A program made the position numbers and the translations under genes. From positions 190,507 to 254,506 of the forward strand of contig NZ_JAJBMO010000003.1 of the NCBI RefSeq assembly GCF_020537505.1: 64,000 nt of DNA. The letters run 5' to 3'. The notes below the pieces were generated by a model that saw only the letters and a list, made by a program, of their open reading frames with translations, made no database searches and was not told where the DNA came from. Below are positions 9,089 to 17,994 of this stretch, piece after piece; the first letter of the stretch is position 1, and every line of letters starts with the position of its first letter. This DNA is from Blautia glucerasea. GTDB taxonomy: Bacteria > Bacillota > Clostridia > Lachnospirales > Lachnospiraceae.

Positions 9089-9322
9089 TTAGTACTGACC
9101 ACTCTGGCCGCTCTGTCCTGCGGACATGGATCTTTCCTGAGCCTCGATCATCTTTTTCACCATATAGCCACCTACACTACCATTCTGTTTGGAAGTAAGG
9201 TTTCCGTTGTATCCGTCTGTAAGCGGCACACCCAGCTCATTTGCAACCTCAAATTTGAAACGATTTAATGCGCCCTTTGCTTCTGGTACAGCTGCTTTGT
9301 TAGAAGAAGTATTGTTTGACAT
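9089..9322 (-). CDS. Small acid-soluble spore protein, alpha/beta type
   Basis: The 77-residue protein carries the full alpha/beta SASP pattern: ALNRFKFEVANELGV in the first half, with the spore protease recognition region around FEVA, and GYNGNLTSKQNGSVGGYMVKKMIE in the second half, in which GGYMVKKMIE is the DNA-contacting segment. These proteins coat DNA in the forespore and protect it from UV and hydrolysis. The tail is Gly/Ser/Gln rich. AAGGAGGAAAAG lies directly upstream of ATG. Its presence indicates an endospore-forming lineage. Confidence 0.95.
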   Translation of the reverse strand: MSNNTSSNKAAVPEAKGALNRFKFEVANELGVPLTDGYNGNLTSKQNGSVGGYMVKKMIEAQERSMSAGQSGQSGQY

Positions 9323-9433
9323 AATCCTTTTCCTCCTTGGTTAATTGTTGTTTTGTTTGATGTTACATTGCTAGTATGTGCTCTATAAATGAAAATACAC
9401 TGGGAATAAATGGACTGATTTTTTAGCTTGACA

Positions 9434-9485
9434 TAGCCGTACGGCATAAAAAATAAATTAGGACTAAAATTTAGCCGTACGGCAT
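9434..9485 (+). promoter_or_regulatory. Twin palindromic operators upstream of the HipB-like gene
   Basis: The palindrome GCCGTACGGC occurs at 9436-9445 and 9474-9483, both within the longer shared sequence TAGCCGTACGGCATA. Centres are 38 bp apart, close to whole helical turns. A TTGACA at 9428-9433 touches the first copy. The second lies 30 bp before the gene start. This is the expected layout for an autorepressing HipB-type protein. Confidence 0.8.
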
Positions 9486-9512
9486 ATATTGAAAGGCTAG
9501 ACAAGGTGAATT

Positions 9513-9725
9513 ATGAAAATCACGGATTCTAAATCATTAGGTATCGCATTGAAAACAAGAAGAAAAGAATTACATTATACTCAGTTATATTTAGCTGAAT
9601 TTACAGGCTTAAGCGTCACTTTTATTTCTGATGTTGAACGTGGTAAGCCAACTGCAGAATTAGAGAAAACAATTCGCTTGGCGAATACCCTGGGGTTAGA
9701 TATTTTCTTGCAAAAGAGAGGATAA
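9513..9725 (+). CDS. HipB-like antitoxin/repressor (XRE HTH), partner lost
   Basis: The 70-residue protein is essentially one helix-turn-helix domain: LGIALKTRRKELHYTQLYLAEFTGLS, then FISDVERGKPTAELEKTIRLA and a short C-terminal strand typical of HipB (LDIFLQ). HipB normally neutralises the HipA kinase toxin encoded just downstream and represses the operon through palindromic operators, which are visible upstream. Here only a 12-codon start (MKKLSVLND...) at 9734 remains before unrelated sequence begins near 9758. The toxin gene appears to have been deleted. The repressor is now an orphan. Confidence 0.88.
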   Translation: MKITDSKSLGIALKTRRKELHYTQLYLAEFTGLSVTFISDVERGKPTAELEKTIRLANTLGLDIFLQKRG

Positions 9726-9758
9726 GAATATAAATGAAAAAATTATCGGTTTTGAATG

Positions 9759-10940
9759 ATCGGCGGTTCTGATGCCAATACTGACGCAAGGGAGCGAAAG
9801 GAAGCCTTTCTTCAGATCCTGAAAGAATATGGCATCCCATTTGAAGACCGCAATTATATCATCAGCGATCTGTCCAAGCGGGATAAGAAAGCAGCAGTCT
9901 CCTTTATGGAAAATAACCCGGACGTGCAGGCCTGATCCATCTGGAAAATGCGGATATCGATAATCTTCTCAGTATTTTTGAGGAGCTTTGCAGCTATATT
10001 TGCTACCGTCATAAGATCCAGGACAGAAAATATGAAATCCACCAGCTTTTTGAGATCCTGTACCGTAAGATCATCCATTCCATGAACCACCAGTTCAAGC
10101 TGTTTGTCAGCAATACCATGCAATTCGAAAATGGAAATGACCAGAGCTACACCAAACTGATCTCTGACATTGATTTTCTGGGAATCCAGAACGCAGGGAT
10201 CTATTTGTTTGAAAAGCCGCTTACTTATTTACAGAAGGATAAATTTGTCTGTCCGGATCAGCTGTACTTAAAAGCAATCCTGGAAAATGGGATGGTAAGA
10301 TCCGTCCCGGGAGCAAGGCAGCGAGTGGCGAAAAAGGATTTATTCCATCTGGCAGAACTATCCGGATCCCGCAGCAATCTGGTATGTCTTCCCCTTTTTT
10401 CCAATGAAATGCTGTACGGACTGCTGATCTGTGATCTGACACTCTGACGCCCTTACCGGAATTCTGAACCGGAGAGGCTTTCATTTATCTGCAGAAGAAT
10501 TGGTGTCACAGTTGAAAACACAGGGACACAGGACCTTGTTTGCCTACATTGATATGGACAATCTGAAGATCATCAACGACCGCTACAGCCACGATGAAGG
10601 GGATTTTTCCTTGAAACTGATCGGGGAAATCCTGGTGGATATTGTACAGGAAGAGGGAATTACCGGACGGATCGGCGGCGATGAGTATGCCGGCGTGCTG
10701 AAATACGAAAAGGAAGACCATGGCAGGGATTTTAGAAACAGGATCCATCAGGCATTCCAGGATTTTAACCGTACCAGTGAAAAAGCCTATAATGTTACCG
10801 TCTCAGTGGAAATGTATCTGATGGAAGCAGAAGAGGACCTGACTTTACATGATGCCTTGTCCCATGCAGATGCCAGTCTGTATGAAGCCAAGAAAAACAG
10901 AGTGAAATCCGTGGCAAAAAATTTTGATCATAATAACTGA
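9759..10940 (+). pseudogene. Decayed GGDEF diguanylate cyclase with sugar-binding-like N-terminal part
   Basis: Pieces of one protein can be read in shifting frames. From 9759 the sequence reads IGGSDANTDARERKEAF and LKEYGIPFEDRNYI, resembling a LacI-type periplasmic-binding fold, and stops near 9935. From about 9936 to 10447 comes a helical and GAF-like stretch (MNHQFKLFVSNTM, YLFEKPLTYLQKD). A frame change near 10445 leads to DALTGILNRRGF and then the cyclase core with IDMDNLKIINDRYSHDEGD and GGDEY (10500-10940). The catalytic motif is intact, but the gene lacks its 5' part and has at least two frame breaks. It probably no longer makes c-di-GMP. Confidence 0.8.
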
Positions 10941-10976
10941 TGGGAAAATCAGCAAGAAAAATAGTAAGATTTCAAC

Positions 10977-11007
10977 TTGACTCTACAACCAATGTAGGGT
11001 TTATGGT
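10977..11007 (+). promoter_or_regulatory. MerR-type promoter with 19-bp spacer and operator
   Basis: TTGACT (10977-10982) and TATGGT (11002-11007) are 19 bp apart, the overlong spacing that MerR-family activators correct by DNA distortion. Between them CTACA (10983-10987) and TGTAG (10993-10997) form a dyad. The dyad extends to ACTCTACA/TGTAGGGT with one mismatch. It sits just upstream of the MATE gene whose neighbour encodes a MerR protein. Confidence 0.85.
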
Positions 11008-11038
11008 AAGATAGTTACGAGAAAGGAGGAGAAATCCT

Positions 11039-12382
11039 TTGGAGAAAGATCTTACCACAGGCAGCGTATTCAAAAATATTGTTTATTTCTCACTGCCATA
11101 CCTTTTATCTTACTTTTTACAGACCCTTTATGGAATGGCGGACCTGTTTATCATAGGCCAGTTCGAGGGTGTTGCCAGTACCACAGCTGTCTCTGTGGGA
11201 AGCCAGGTCATGCATATGCTGACTGTTATGATCGTGGGACTTGCCATGGGTACCACAGTCACCATCGGCCAGGCCATCGGAGGAAAGAACAAGAAGCAGG
11301 CAGCTCTTGATATTGGAAATTCCGTTACCCTGTTTATGGCAGTATCCATCCTGCTGGCGGCAGTTCTGCTTTTACTGGTGAAGCCTATTGTGGCAGTGAT
11401 GTCCACACCGGCAGAAGCTGTTTCCGGCACCATTACATACCTGACCATCTGCTTTATTGGAATCCCGTTTATCACAGCTTATAATATTATCAGTTCCATT
11501 TTCCGTGGAATGGGTGATTCCAAAAGCCCCATGTATTTCATTGCCATTGCATGTGGGGCAAACATTGTGCTTGACTATGTATTTATGGGTGCCCTTCATC
11601 TGGGTCCGGCTGGTGCGGCTCTTGGAACAACCCTTTCCCAGACCATCAGCGTGCTCATTGCCCTTACGGTGATTTTACGGAAAAAAACAGGGATTTCTGT
11701 TTCCAGGGCTGATTTTAAACCCAGAAGACAGATTATGGACAAAATCCTGCAGATCGGAATTCCCATCTGCTGCCAGGACGGACTGATCCAGGTGGCCTTT
11801 ATCATCATAACGGTTATTGCAAACAGACGAGGCCTTACCGATGCAGCAGCAGTGGGGATCGTGGAAAAGTTCATCAGCTTTTTGTTCCTGGTGCCATCCT
11901 CCATGCTCTCTACAGTATCGGCTCTCGGCGCACAGAATATTGGGGCAAAAAAGCCGGAGCGGGCAAAAGAGGTGCTTCGCTATGCCACTATGATCGCAGT
12001 TGGATTTGGTGTTATCGTGACAGTTTTGATCCAGTTTATTGCAGAACCGGTTGTGGGAATGTTTACCACAGACCAGGGCGTGATCCTGGCAGGTGGGCAG
12101 TATCTGCGGGGGTATATTTTTGATGTTATTTTTGCAGGTGTTCACTTTAGCTTCAGCGGCTATTTCTGTGCCTGCGGAAAATCAGGATTGTCCTTTTTAC
12201 ATAATATTACTGCAATTGTGCTGGTACGTGTTCCTGGGGTATATCTTACTTCCAGGCTGTTCCCGGCCACGCTTCTGCCTATGGGACTTGCCACGGCTAC
12301 AGGCTCCCTTTTGTCTGTGATTATCTGTGTGATCGCGTTTACGGTTATCAACCGAAAGGAAAGAAATGCCGTTTTTTCATAA
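11039..12382 (+). CDS. MATE family efflux transporter under MerR control
   Basis: The 447-residue protein has 12 predicted helices and two homologous halves (IVYFSLPYLLSYFLQTLYGMAD.. and ILQIGIPICCQDGLIQ). It starts at a TTG codon at 11039 with AAAGGAGG nine bases upstream; no better ATG is near. It should export cationic drugs or metabolites by cation antiport. The upstream 19-bp-spacer promoter and the downstream MerR gene (12 bp away) make a self-contained drug-responsive cassette. It is clearly distinct in sequence from the MATE protein at 7.65-9.0 kb. Confidence 0.92.
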   Translation: MEKDLTTGSVFKNIVYFSLPYLLSYFLQTLYGMADLFIIGQFEGVASTTAVSVGSQVMHMLTVMIVGLAMGTTVTIGQAIGGKNKKQAALDIGNSVTLFMAVSILLAAVLLLLVKPIVAVMSTPAEAVSGTITYLTICFIGIPFITAYNIISSIFRGMGDSKSPMYFIAIACGANIVLDYVFMGALHLGPAGAALGTTLSQTISVLIALTVILRKKTGISVSRADFKPRRQIMDKILQIGIPICCQDGLIQVAFIIITVIANRRGLTDAAAVGIVEKFISFLFLVPSSMLSTVSALGAQNIGAKKPERAKEVLRYATMIAVGFGVIVTVLIQFIAEPVVGMFTTDQGVILAGGQYLRGYIFDVIFAGVHFSFSGYFCACGKSGLSFLHNITAIVLVRVPGVYLTSRLFPATLLPMGLATATGSLLSVIICVIAFTVINRKERNAVFS

Positions 12383-12394
12383 AGGAGACCAGTT

Positions 12395-13222
12395 ATGGAA
12401 AGCAAAGATTTATTTCAGATCGGCGAAGTAGCCCGGATGTTTCATCTAAGTGTCAGCAGCCTCAGACATTATGAAGCCATGGGGCTTCTGGTTCCCGAGG
12501 TGACGGATCCGGAGACTGGCTACCGCTATTACAGCACCCGCCAGTTTGAGCCGCTGAACACCATCCGCTACCTGCGGGCCCTTGACATGCCGCTGAACGA
12601 AATTGCGGATTTTCTCCAGAACCGTGACCTTGATAAAATGGAGGAAAAGCTTCAGCAGCAAAAGGAAATTGTTATAAAAAGGGAACAGGAATTAAAGCGG
12701 ATCGAGCGAAAGATCGGCAACCGGTTAAATCAGCTAAAGGATGCCAGAAATTCTGTGCTGGATGTGATCGCGCTTACAACAGCCAGGGCCTGCCGCCTGG
12801 TATGGATGGAAGATAACCTTACTATTAAAGAGTTTGTTGACATGGAGACACCGATCCGAAAGCTGGAACAGAAGCAAAAAGAGGCGCTTATTTTTCTGGG
12901 AAAGGTAGGGGTTGGCATAGCTGCGGAACAGCTGCTGAAAGGGCAGTTCCAGCAATACAACGGGATTTTTCTTCTGCTGGACGAGGAAGACCAGTACGAT
13001 GGAACTGTGATCCACCTTCAGGAAACGCCATGCGTTTCCGTCCGTTTTCGCGGCAGCCACAAAGAAGCACCTGCCCAGTATGAAAAACTGATGAATTATA
13101 TTCAGGAACATAATCTTAAAGTTGCCGGTTTTTCACGGGAAATTACCATGATCGATTACGGCCTCACCAATGACACTGAGAAATTTGTAACGGAGATCAG
13201 TATTCCGGTGAAAGTATCCTGA
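12395..13222 (+). CDS. MerR family transcriptional regulator with effector-binding domain (BmrR-like)
   Basis: The 275-residue protein starts with a MerR winged helix (FQIGEVARMFHLSVSSLRHYEAMGLL, TGYRYYS). A long dimerisation coiled coil at about residues 80-115 follows (QQQKEIVIKREQELKRIERK). The C-terminal part of about 140 residues resembles a GyrI-like effector-binding fold. BmrR-type proteins bind lipophilic cations and activate an efflux gene. The partner gene is the MATE exporter directly upstream in the same transcript, so the cassette should be autoregulated. AAAGGAGACC precedes the ATG. Confidence 0.92.
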   Translation: MESKDLFQIGEVARMFHLSVSSLRHYEAMGLLVPEVTDPETGYRYYSTRQFEPLNTIRYLRALDMPLNEIADFLQNRDLDKMEEKLQQQKEIVIKREQELKRIERKIGNRLNQLKDARNSVLDVIALTTARACRLVWMEDNLTIKEFVDMETPIRKLEQKQKEALIFLGKVGVGIAAEQLLKGQFQQYNGIFLLLDEEDQYDGTVIHLQETPCVSVRFRGSHKEAPAQYEKLMNYIQEHNLKVAGFSREITMIDYGLTNDTEKFVTEISIPVKVS

Positions 13223-13277
13223 TATGTCCGCTGCAATTGTCAGAAATCTGGACTTGGGTTTGCAGGTGAAAGTAAAA

Positions 13278-13326
13278 ACCTCCTGCATAGTATAAATAAA
13301 AATATACCATGCAGGAGGTCTTTTTT
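13278..13326 (+). terminator. Intrinsic terminator after the MATE-merR operon
   Basis: ACCTCCTGCAT (13278-13288) pairs with ATGCAGGAGGT (13309-13319), followed by CTTTTTT. Confidence 0.9.
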
Positions 13327-13388
13327 ACGCGGGCAACGAGCTAAAGTCTATGCTTGCATGAGGCTCTGGCGACTGCCGTGATAACTTA

Positions 13389-14294
13389 TCATTCCTGGAA
13401 TTTCGGATCCTTCAGCAGATCCTCATAAAGCTCTTTATAAATAGCCGGGCGGAAATCTGTTTTTCCATCAATCAAGGAGTTTGGTTCAAACTTTTCTCTG
13501 GTTGCAAGGGTAAGATCAATGGTTGCCGTGTACATTTTTGCCTGGATTGCACGCGGGTCTGTAAATGGATAACCGGCAAAATATTCTGCTTCCCAGAAAT
13601 TGGTGCTCGGCCCGATAATACTGGAGCCGCCCCAGAAAACATTGTATTTATCAGTTCCTGCAAGGTTTGCAGAAACGATATAGATCTGATTGGTAATGCA
13701 GCCGGCTTCCAGAGTGGTGGAGCCAAGAGCAATGCCGTGGCATTTGGCAAGTGCGGTACAGTTGATATACAGGCGGCAGCCCTTTGCAGCATAATATCTC
13801 ATCAATTCCTGGAAGCAATAGGAGTCATAGCAGATGGCCAGACCAACCGGTCCCCACGGAGTATCAAAGATGAAAGGCTTGCTGCCTCTGGTTGCCCAGT
13901 GTGGTTCTGGATAAGGAAGATGGATTTTCCGGTAAGCACCGATCACACCTAATGGTCCGCAGACACAGGCAGAGTTATAAATGGTAGAAGGATCCTTTTC
14001 ATCCCGCTCCGGCATTCCGAAAGCTACATAAATGCCAAGCTTTTTCGTTAATTCTGCAATTTCCAGGGAAGAAGGTCCTGGTACTAATTCTGCCAGATGG
14101 GACTGCATCTTATCTGGTTTTGCTTTTTCTTCCTCATCATCATAACCGGTCAGGGCCATCTCCGGAAATACAACAAGATTGGAGCCTTCCGCTGCAGCGG
14201 CTTCAATATAACCTTTCATTTTATTCAGATTCGCTTCTTTGTCACCCCAGATAGCATGAAATGCAACAGTTGAAACTTTGATAACGTCTTTCAT
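13389..14294 (-). CDS. Carbon-nitrogen hydrolase (nitrilase superfamily)
   Basis: The predicted protein has 301 residues. The nitrilase catalytic triad is visible: Glu45 in VVFPEMALTGY, Lys123 in YRKIHLPYPE and Cys155 in LAICYDSYCF. These enzymes cleave amides or nitriles through a cysteine thioester, often in amide salvage or repair. The substrate cannot be read from the sequence. An ATG two codons earlier (14300) is only three bases from the GGGAG ribosome site, so ATG 14294 is preferred. It is monocistronic, apart from a doubtful short ORF immediately upstream. Confidence 0.9.
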   Translation of the reverse strand: MKDVIKVSTVAFHAIWGDKEANLNKMKGYIEAAAAEGSNLVVFPEMALTGYDDEEEKAKPDKMQSHLAELVPGPSSLEIAELTKKLGIYVAFGMPERDEKDPSTIYNSACVCGPLGVIGAYRKIHLPYPEPHWATRGSKPFIFDTPWGPVGLAICYDSYCFQELMRYYAAKGCRLYINCTALAKCHGIALGSTTLEAGCITNQIYIVSANLAGTDKYNVFWGGSSIIGPSTNFWEAEYFAGYPFTDPRAIQAKMYTATIDLTLATREKFEPNSLIDGKTDFRPAIYKELYEDLLKDPKFQE

Positions 14295-14299
14295 AATCA

Positions 14300-14485
14300 T
14301 TAGCTCCCTTCGTAATCTTTTGAAAATTTGATGAAATAAGTTCCGCCGGTAGAATTCTTTTTCTTACATAAAAAGAGAGCACGAAGATGATCATTAAGTA
14401 CATCTTCGTGCTCGATGACTGCATTATAGTCCTGGGATTTCGCATTGTCAATCATTTTTTTGAAATAAATCATATTTTTTAACAA
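14300..14485 (-). CDS. Doubtful 61-residue ORF preceding the nitrilase gene
   Basis: A short frame ends in TAA at 14302-14300, overlapping the first ATG of the nitrilase frame by one base. The peptide (FKKMIDNAKSQDYNAVIEHED...) is rich in charged residues and looks protein-like, but no family is recognised and its own start has no clear ribosome site. It may be leader sequence only. The rest of the 14,300-14,616 gap is AT-rich and should hold the divergent promoters of the nitrilase and phosphatase-family genes. Confidence 0.22.
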   Translation of the reverse strand: MLKNMIYFKKMIDNAKSQDYNAVIEHEDVLNDHLRALFLCKKKNSTGGTYFIKFSKDYEGS

Positions 14486-14615
14486 TTAAGAACAGAAACG
14501 GAAATTAAGGCTGAAAATAAATACTGGCTTGAGAATCTTTTCATTTTATGTTACCATTTTTATATCTTTAAGCAGGGAAAATCTGTCTCTGCCATAACCA
14601 AAAGGAGACCAGCGT

Positions 14616-15704
14616 ATGAAAAAAATATTAAAAGTCCTTGGAATCATATTAGGAGCAGTTCTGGTTTTGCTGGGCGGATATCTTATTTATCTGTTTGCAA
14701 GCTATCACCGCATCCCGGATAATCAGCAGCTGGAGGTAGAAACGGCCAGAAATCGTGAAGATACGGAGGAAAATAAACTTACCACAGACACAGAGTATTC
14801 AGCGCTGACCTATAATATTGGTTTCGGTGCATACACTCCGAATTTCAGCTTTTTCATGGATGGAGGAAAATCCTCCTGGGCGAAGAGCAAGGACAGTGTT
14901 CTGGAAACGGTGCAGGGGGCAGGGGCGCTGGCAGCTTCTTATGCTCCGGATTTTGCCATGATCGAGGAAATCGACCTGGATTCCACAAGAAGCTATCATG
15001 TAGATGAATATTCGATCTTAAAAGATCATTTCCCGGATTATTACTATGTATTTGCCCAGAACTATGATTCTGCTTTTTTATTTTACCCATTTACCCAGCC
15101 ACATGGCAGCAGCAAGTCTGGAATCGGCCTGTTTTCCAGATATCCGGTAACTTCAGCCCTTCGAAGAAGCTTCCCGGTATCCACCTCTTTTACCAAGTTT
15201 TTTGACCTGGACAGATGCTACAGCATTTCCAGGGTTCCGGTAGAAAATGGGAAAGAGCTGGTAATTTTCGCATTACATATGTCTGCTTATGGAAACAGCG
15301 ATGAGATCCGAAAAGGACAGATCGGTATGCTGGCTGCAGATATGGCAAAAGAATACGAAGCAGGCAATTACGTGCTCTGCGGCGGTGATTTTAACCATGA
15401 TCTGAAGGCAACAGAAGAAGATACTGGTAAAAGAGAATCCTGGGCTTATCCATTTCCACGGGAAGAGCTCCCAGAGCATTTTTCCTTCGGGATTGACCTT
15501 TTCACCCAGGAAGAACGTGAAAATCTCTGGAACAGTGCCAGAAATGCAGATATGGAGTATGTACCAGATGTGACCTATACCGTCACTTTGGATGGCTTTG
15601 TTATTTCAGACAACATTGAGTGCACTTCATACGAGGACATCAATACCGGATATTCCTATTCTGACCACGATCCGGTTTATATGAAATTTAAATTAAAAGA
15701 TTGA
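14616..15704 (+). CDS. Membrane-anchored endonuclease/exonuclease/phosphatase family protein
   Basis: The 362-residue protein begins with a short basic tail and one hydrophobic helix (residues 8-28). A long soluble EEP domain follows. Recognisable EEP elements are LTYNIGFG near 64, MIEEIDLDS (Mg-binding Glu), LHMSAYG, GGDFNHD (catalytic Asp/Asn pair) and the final SDHDPVYMKF with the catalytic His. The fold includes nucleases, phosphoinositide phosphatases and sphingomyelinases. A surface-anchored phosphodiesterase is likely; the substrate is unknown. AAAGGAGACC lies upstream of ATG. Confidence 0.88.
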   Translation: MKKILKVLGIILGAVLVLLGGYLIYLFASYHRIPDNQQLEVETARNREDTEENKLTTDTEYSALTYNIGFGAYTPNFSFFMDGGKSSWAKSKDSVLETVQGAGALAASYAPDFAMIEEIDLDSTRSYHVDEYSILKDHFPDYYYVFAQNYDSAFLFYPFTQPHGSSKSGIGLFSRYPVTSALRRSFPVSTSFTKFFDLDRCYSISRVPVENGKELVIFALHMSAYGNSDEIRKGQIGMLAADMAKEYEAGNYVLCGGDFNHDLKATEEDTGKRESWAYPFPREELPEHFSFGIDLFTQEERENLWNSARNADMEYVPDVTYTVTLDGFVISDNIECTSYEDINTGYSYSDHDPVYMKFKLKD

Positions 15705-15716
15705 TACCTGATAATT

Positions 15717-15749
15717 ACAGCTTCTTTTGGAATGGAGAGGCTGTTTTTA
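15717..15749 (+). terminator. Probable intrinsic terminator
   Basis: ACAGC and GCTGT with partly pairing TTCT/AGAG inside form a short stem followed by five T. The stem is weak. Confidence 0.5.
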
Positions 15750-15898
15750 TCTTTCATCCCTTTTTTTAACTTCAAAAATATATTATAATGATACCCGTAT
15801 AGAAAAACTAAAAGTTGTTCGTGTTTGCACAATAAGACGATATATCATTATAATTATATAGATTACAGAATCGAGAGTTGGACAGGAATTATTTTATC

Positions 15899-17470
15899 AT
15901 GGAAAACGCAAAAAATGAAAAGAAGGAAAATAAAATTCACTCTATCCCCATCGGTCACACCTACCTATGCATAGATTTAAAATCCTTCTATGCCTCTGTA
16001 GAATGCCAGGAGCGTCACCTGGATCCCCTTACTACCAATCTGGTAGTAGCTGATCCCTCCCGTACCTCTAAGACCATCTGCCTTGCAGTTTCCCCTGCAT
16101 TGAAGGCATACGGCATTTCAGGACGGGCGAGGCTTTTTGAAGTAGAGCAGCAGATAAAAAAAGCCAATCATATGCGTCAGCAGCATGCACCAGGTCATAG
16201 ATTTACTGGTACCTCCTGCAATTCAGACCAGCTTTTTGCCCATCCCGAGTATGCCATTGGATACGTCACGGCGCCTCCAAGAATGTCACATTACATGGAA
16301 AAGAGTACTCAGGTTTATCAAATCTATCTAAAATACATTGCCCCGGAAGATATCCATATCTATTCCATTGATGAGGTATTTATTGATCTCACTTATTATC
16401 TTCCTGCTTCCGGCAGATCCGCCCGTGATTTTGCCCGTGAAATAATCCTGGATGTGCTGGAGACTACAGGGATTACCGCTACAGCTGGAATCGGAACCAA
16501 TCTTTATCTGGCAAAGATTGCCATGGATATTGTAGCCAAGCACATTTCGGCAGATGAACACGGTGTCCGGATCGCAGAATTGGACGAGATGAGCTATCGG
16601 CGCCAGCTGTGGAATCACCATCCCCTCACGGATTTCTGGCGGGTAGGAAGAGGCTATGCCAAAAAGCTGGAAGAGAACGGACTTTTTACCATGGGAGATA
16701 TTGCACGTTGCTCCATTGGAAGACCAGGGGATTATTATAATGAAGAGCTTCTGTATAAGCTGTTTGGAATTAATGCAGAGCTCCTGATCGACCACGCCTG
16801 GGGATGGGAGCCTTGCCAGATTTCCCACATCAAAGCCTACAAGCCAGAAGCCAACAGCATTTGCTCCGGGCAGGTTCTTCAATGTCCATACACGGCGGAC
16901 AAGGCGCGGCTGGTGGTACAGGAAATGGCAGATATGCTCACCCTGGATCTGGTGGAGAAGAAGCTGGTGACAGACCAGATCGTACTTACAGTAGGCTATG
17001 ACATTGAAAATCTGACAGATCCGGCAATACGGATGTGCTGCCACGGACCAGTTACCACAGATCATTATGGCCGTCAGGTCCCCAAACATGCCCATGGCAC
17101 AGAGAACCTTAAGAGCCAGACCTCCTCCACGAAATTGATCACAGAGGCTGTGATGCGTCTGTATGACCGGATCATAAACCCGGCATTGCTGGTCCGCAGA
17201 ATTTACCTGACTGCCAATGACCTGATTCCGGAAGGGGAAGTGAGGCAGAAAGAAACCTGGGAGCAGTTGGATCTTTTTACAGATTATACAGCCATAGAAG
17301 AGCAGAAAAAGGAAGATACCACCCTTCTGGAACGGGAAAAGAAAATGCAACAGGCCATGCTGGATATTAAGAAAAAATTCGGAAAAAATGCCATTCTGAA
17401 GGGAATGAACCTTCTGGATGGAGCCACTGCAAAAGACCGGAATGGTCAGATCGGTGGGCATAAAGCGTAG
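15899..17470 (+). CDS. Y-family DNA polymerase, UmuC/UvrX-like
   Basis: The product has 523 residues, longer than DinB. The N-terminal YLCIDLKSFYASVECQER provides the first metal-binding Asp, and IYSIDEVFIDLT near residue 160 gives the Asp-Glu pair. A palm insertion of about 40 residues and a helical C-terminal extension match the Firmicute UvrX/UmuC group that is paired with YolD proteins. It should carry out mutagenic translesion synthesis. A TTG seven codons earlier also opens the frame, but ATG 15899 is simpler. The YolD-like gene follows 25 bp later, forming a two-gene operon. Confidence 0.92.
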   Translation: MENAKNEKKENKIHSIPIGHTYLCIDLKSFYASVECQERHLDPLTTNLVVADPSRTSKTICLAVSPALKAYGISGRARLFEVEQQIKKANHMRQQHAPGHRFTGTSCNSDQLFAHPEYAIGYVTAPPRMSHYMEKSTQVYQIYLKYIAPEDIHIYSIDEVFIDLTYYLPASGRSARDFAREIILDVLETTGITATAGIGTNLYLAKIAMDIVAKHISADEHGVRIAELDEMSYRRQLWNHHPLTDFWRVGRGYAKKLEENGLFTMGDIARCSIGRPGDYYNEELLYKLFGINAELLIDHAWGWEPCQISHIKAYKPEANSICSGQVLQCPYTADKARLVVQEMADMLTLDLVEKKLVTDQIVLTVGYDIENLTDPAIRMCCHGPVTTDHYGRQVPKHAHGTENLKSQTSSTKLITEAVMRLYDRIINPALLVRRIYLTANDLIPEGEVRQKETWEQLDLFTDYTAIEEQKKEDTTLLEREKKMQQAMLDIKKKFGKNAILKGMNLLDGATAKDRNGQIGGHKA

Positions 17471-17495
17471 GGAAAACAAGGAGGGGAACCTTATT

Positions 17496-17912
17496 ATGCC
17501 AGCATTACATGAATCCCATAAATACGACGACATCATAAATCTGCCCCACCATGTGTCAGGATCCCATCCGCAAATGGACATCATGGACCGGGCTGCCCAG
17601 TTTTCCCCCTTTGCGGCTCTTACTGGCTATGAAGCCGCAGCCAAAGAGACTCAGCGGCTAACACAGCCCAAGGTGGAACTGGATGAATCAGAGAAGCAGC
17701 TTCTGGACGAAAAATTTCATCAGCTGGAGGCGGAGCTTTCCAAGGCACCCGTGATAACCATTACCTATTTCATCCCGGATAAAAGAAAAGAGGGCGGTGC
17801 CTACCGCACCCTCTCCGGGAAAGTAAGGAAAATCGACTATTTCAAAAAGACGATCCAGATGGAGCAGGGCGAGTTGCTGCCTTTTGATGATATTTCAGAT
17901 ATTCAATTATAA
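17496..17912 (+). CDS. YolD-like family protein
   Basis: The 138-residue protein begins after a strong AAGGAGGGG site. It contains the YolD core: MDIMDRAAQFSPFAALTGYEAAAKE, then ITYFIPDKRKEGGAYRTLSGKVRKID and a final IQMEQGELLPFDDISDI. YolD proteins are encoded with UvrX/UmuC-like polymerases in Firmicutes and are thought to act like UmuD in regulating them. Context fits fully, as the polymerase gene ends 25 bp upstream. The longer frame beginning at 17418 overlaps the polymerase gene and lacks a ribosome site. Confidence 0.93.
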   Translation: MPALHESHKYDDIINLPHHVSGSHPQMDIMDRAAQFSPFAALTGYEAAAKETQRLTQPKVELDESEKQLLDEKFHQLEAELSKAPVITITYFIPDKRKEGGAYRTLSGKVRKIDYFKKTIQMEQGELLPFDDISDIQL

Positions 17913-17994
17913 GGAACATAAAAAATAGACAAATTTCCCAGAGTATGGTACTATGGGTTCATTCACGCTAAAGATGAGGAGTCAGGTTTGGATT

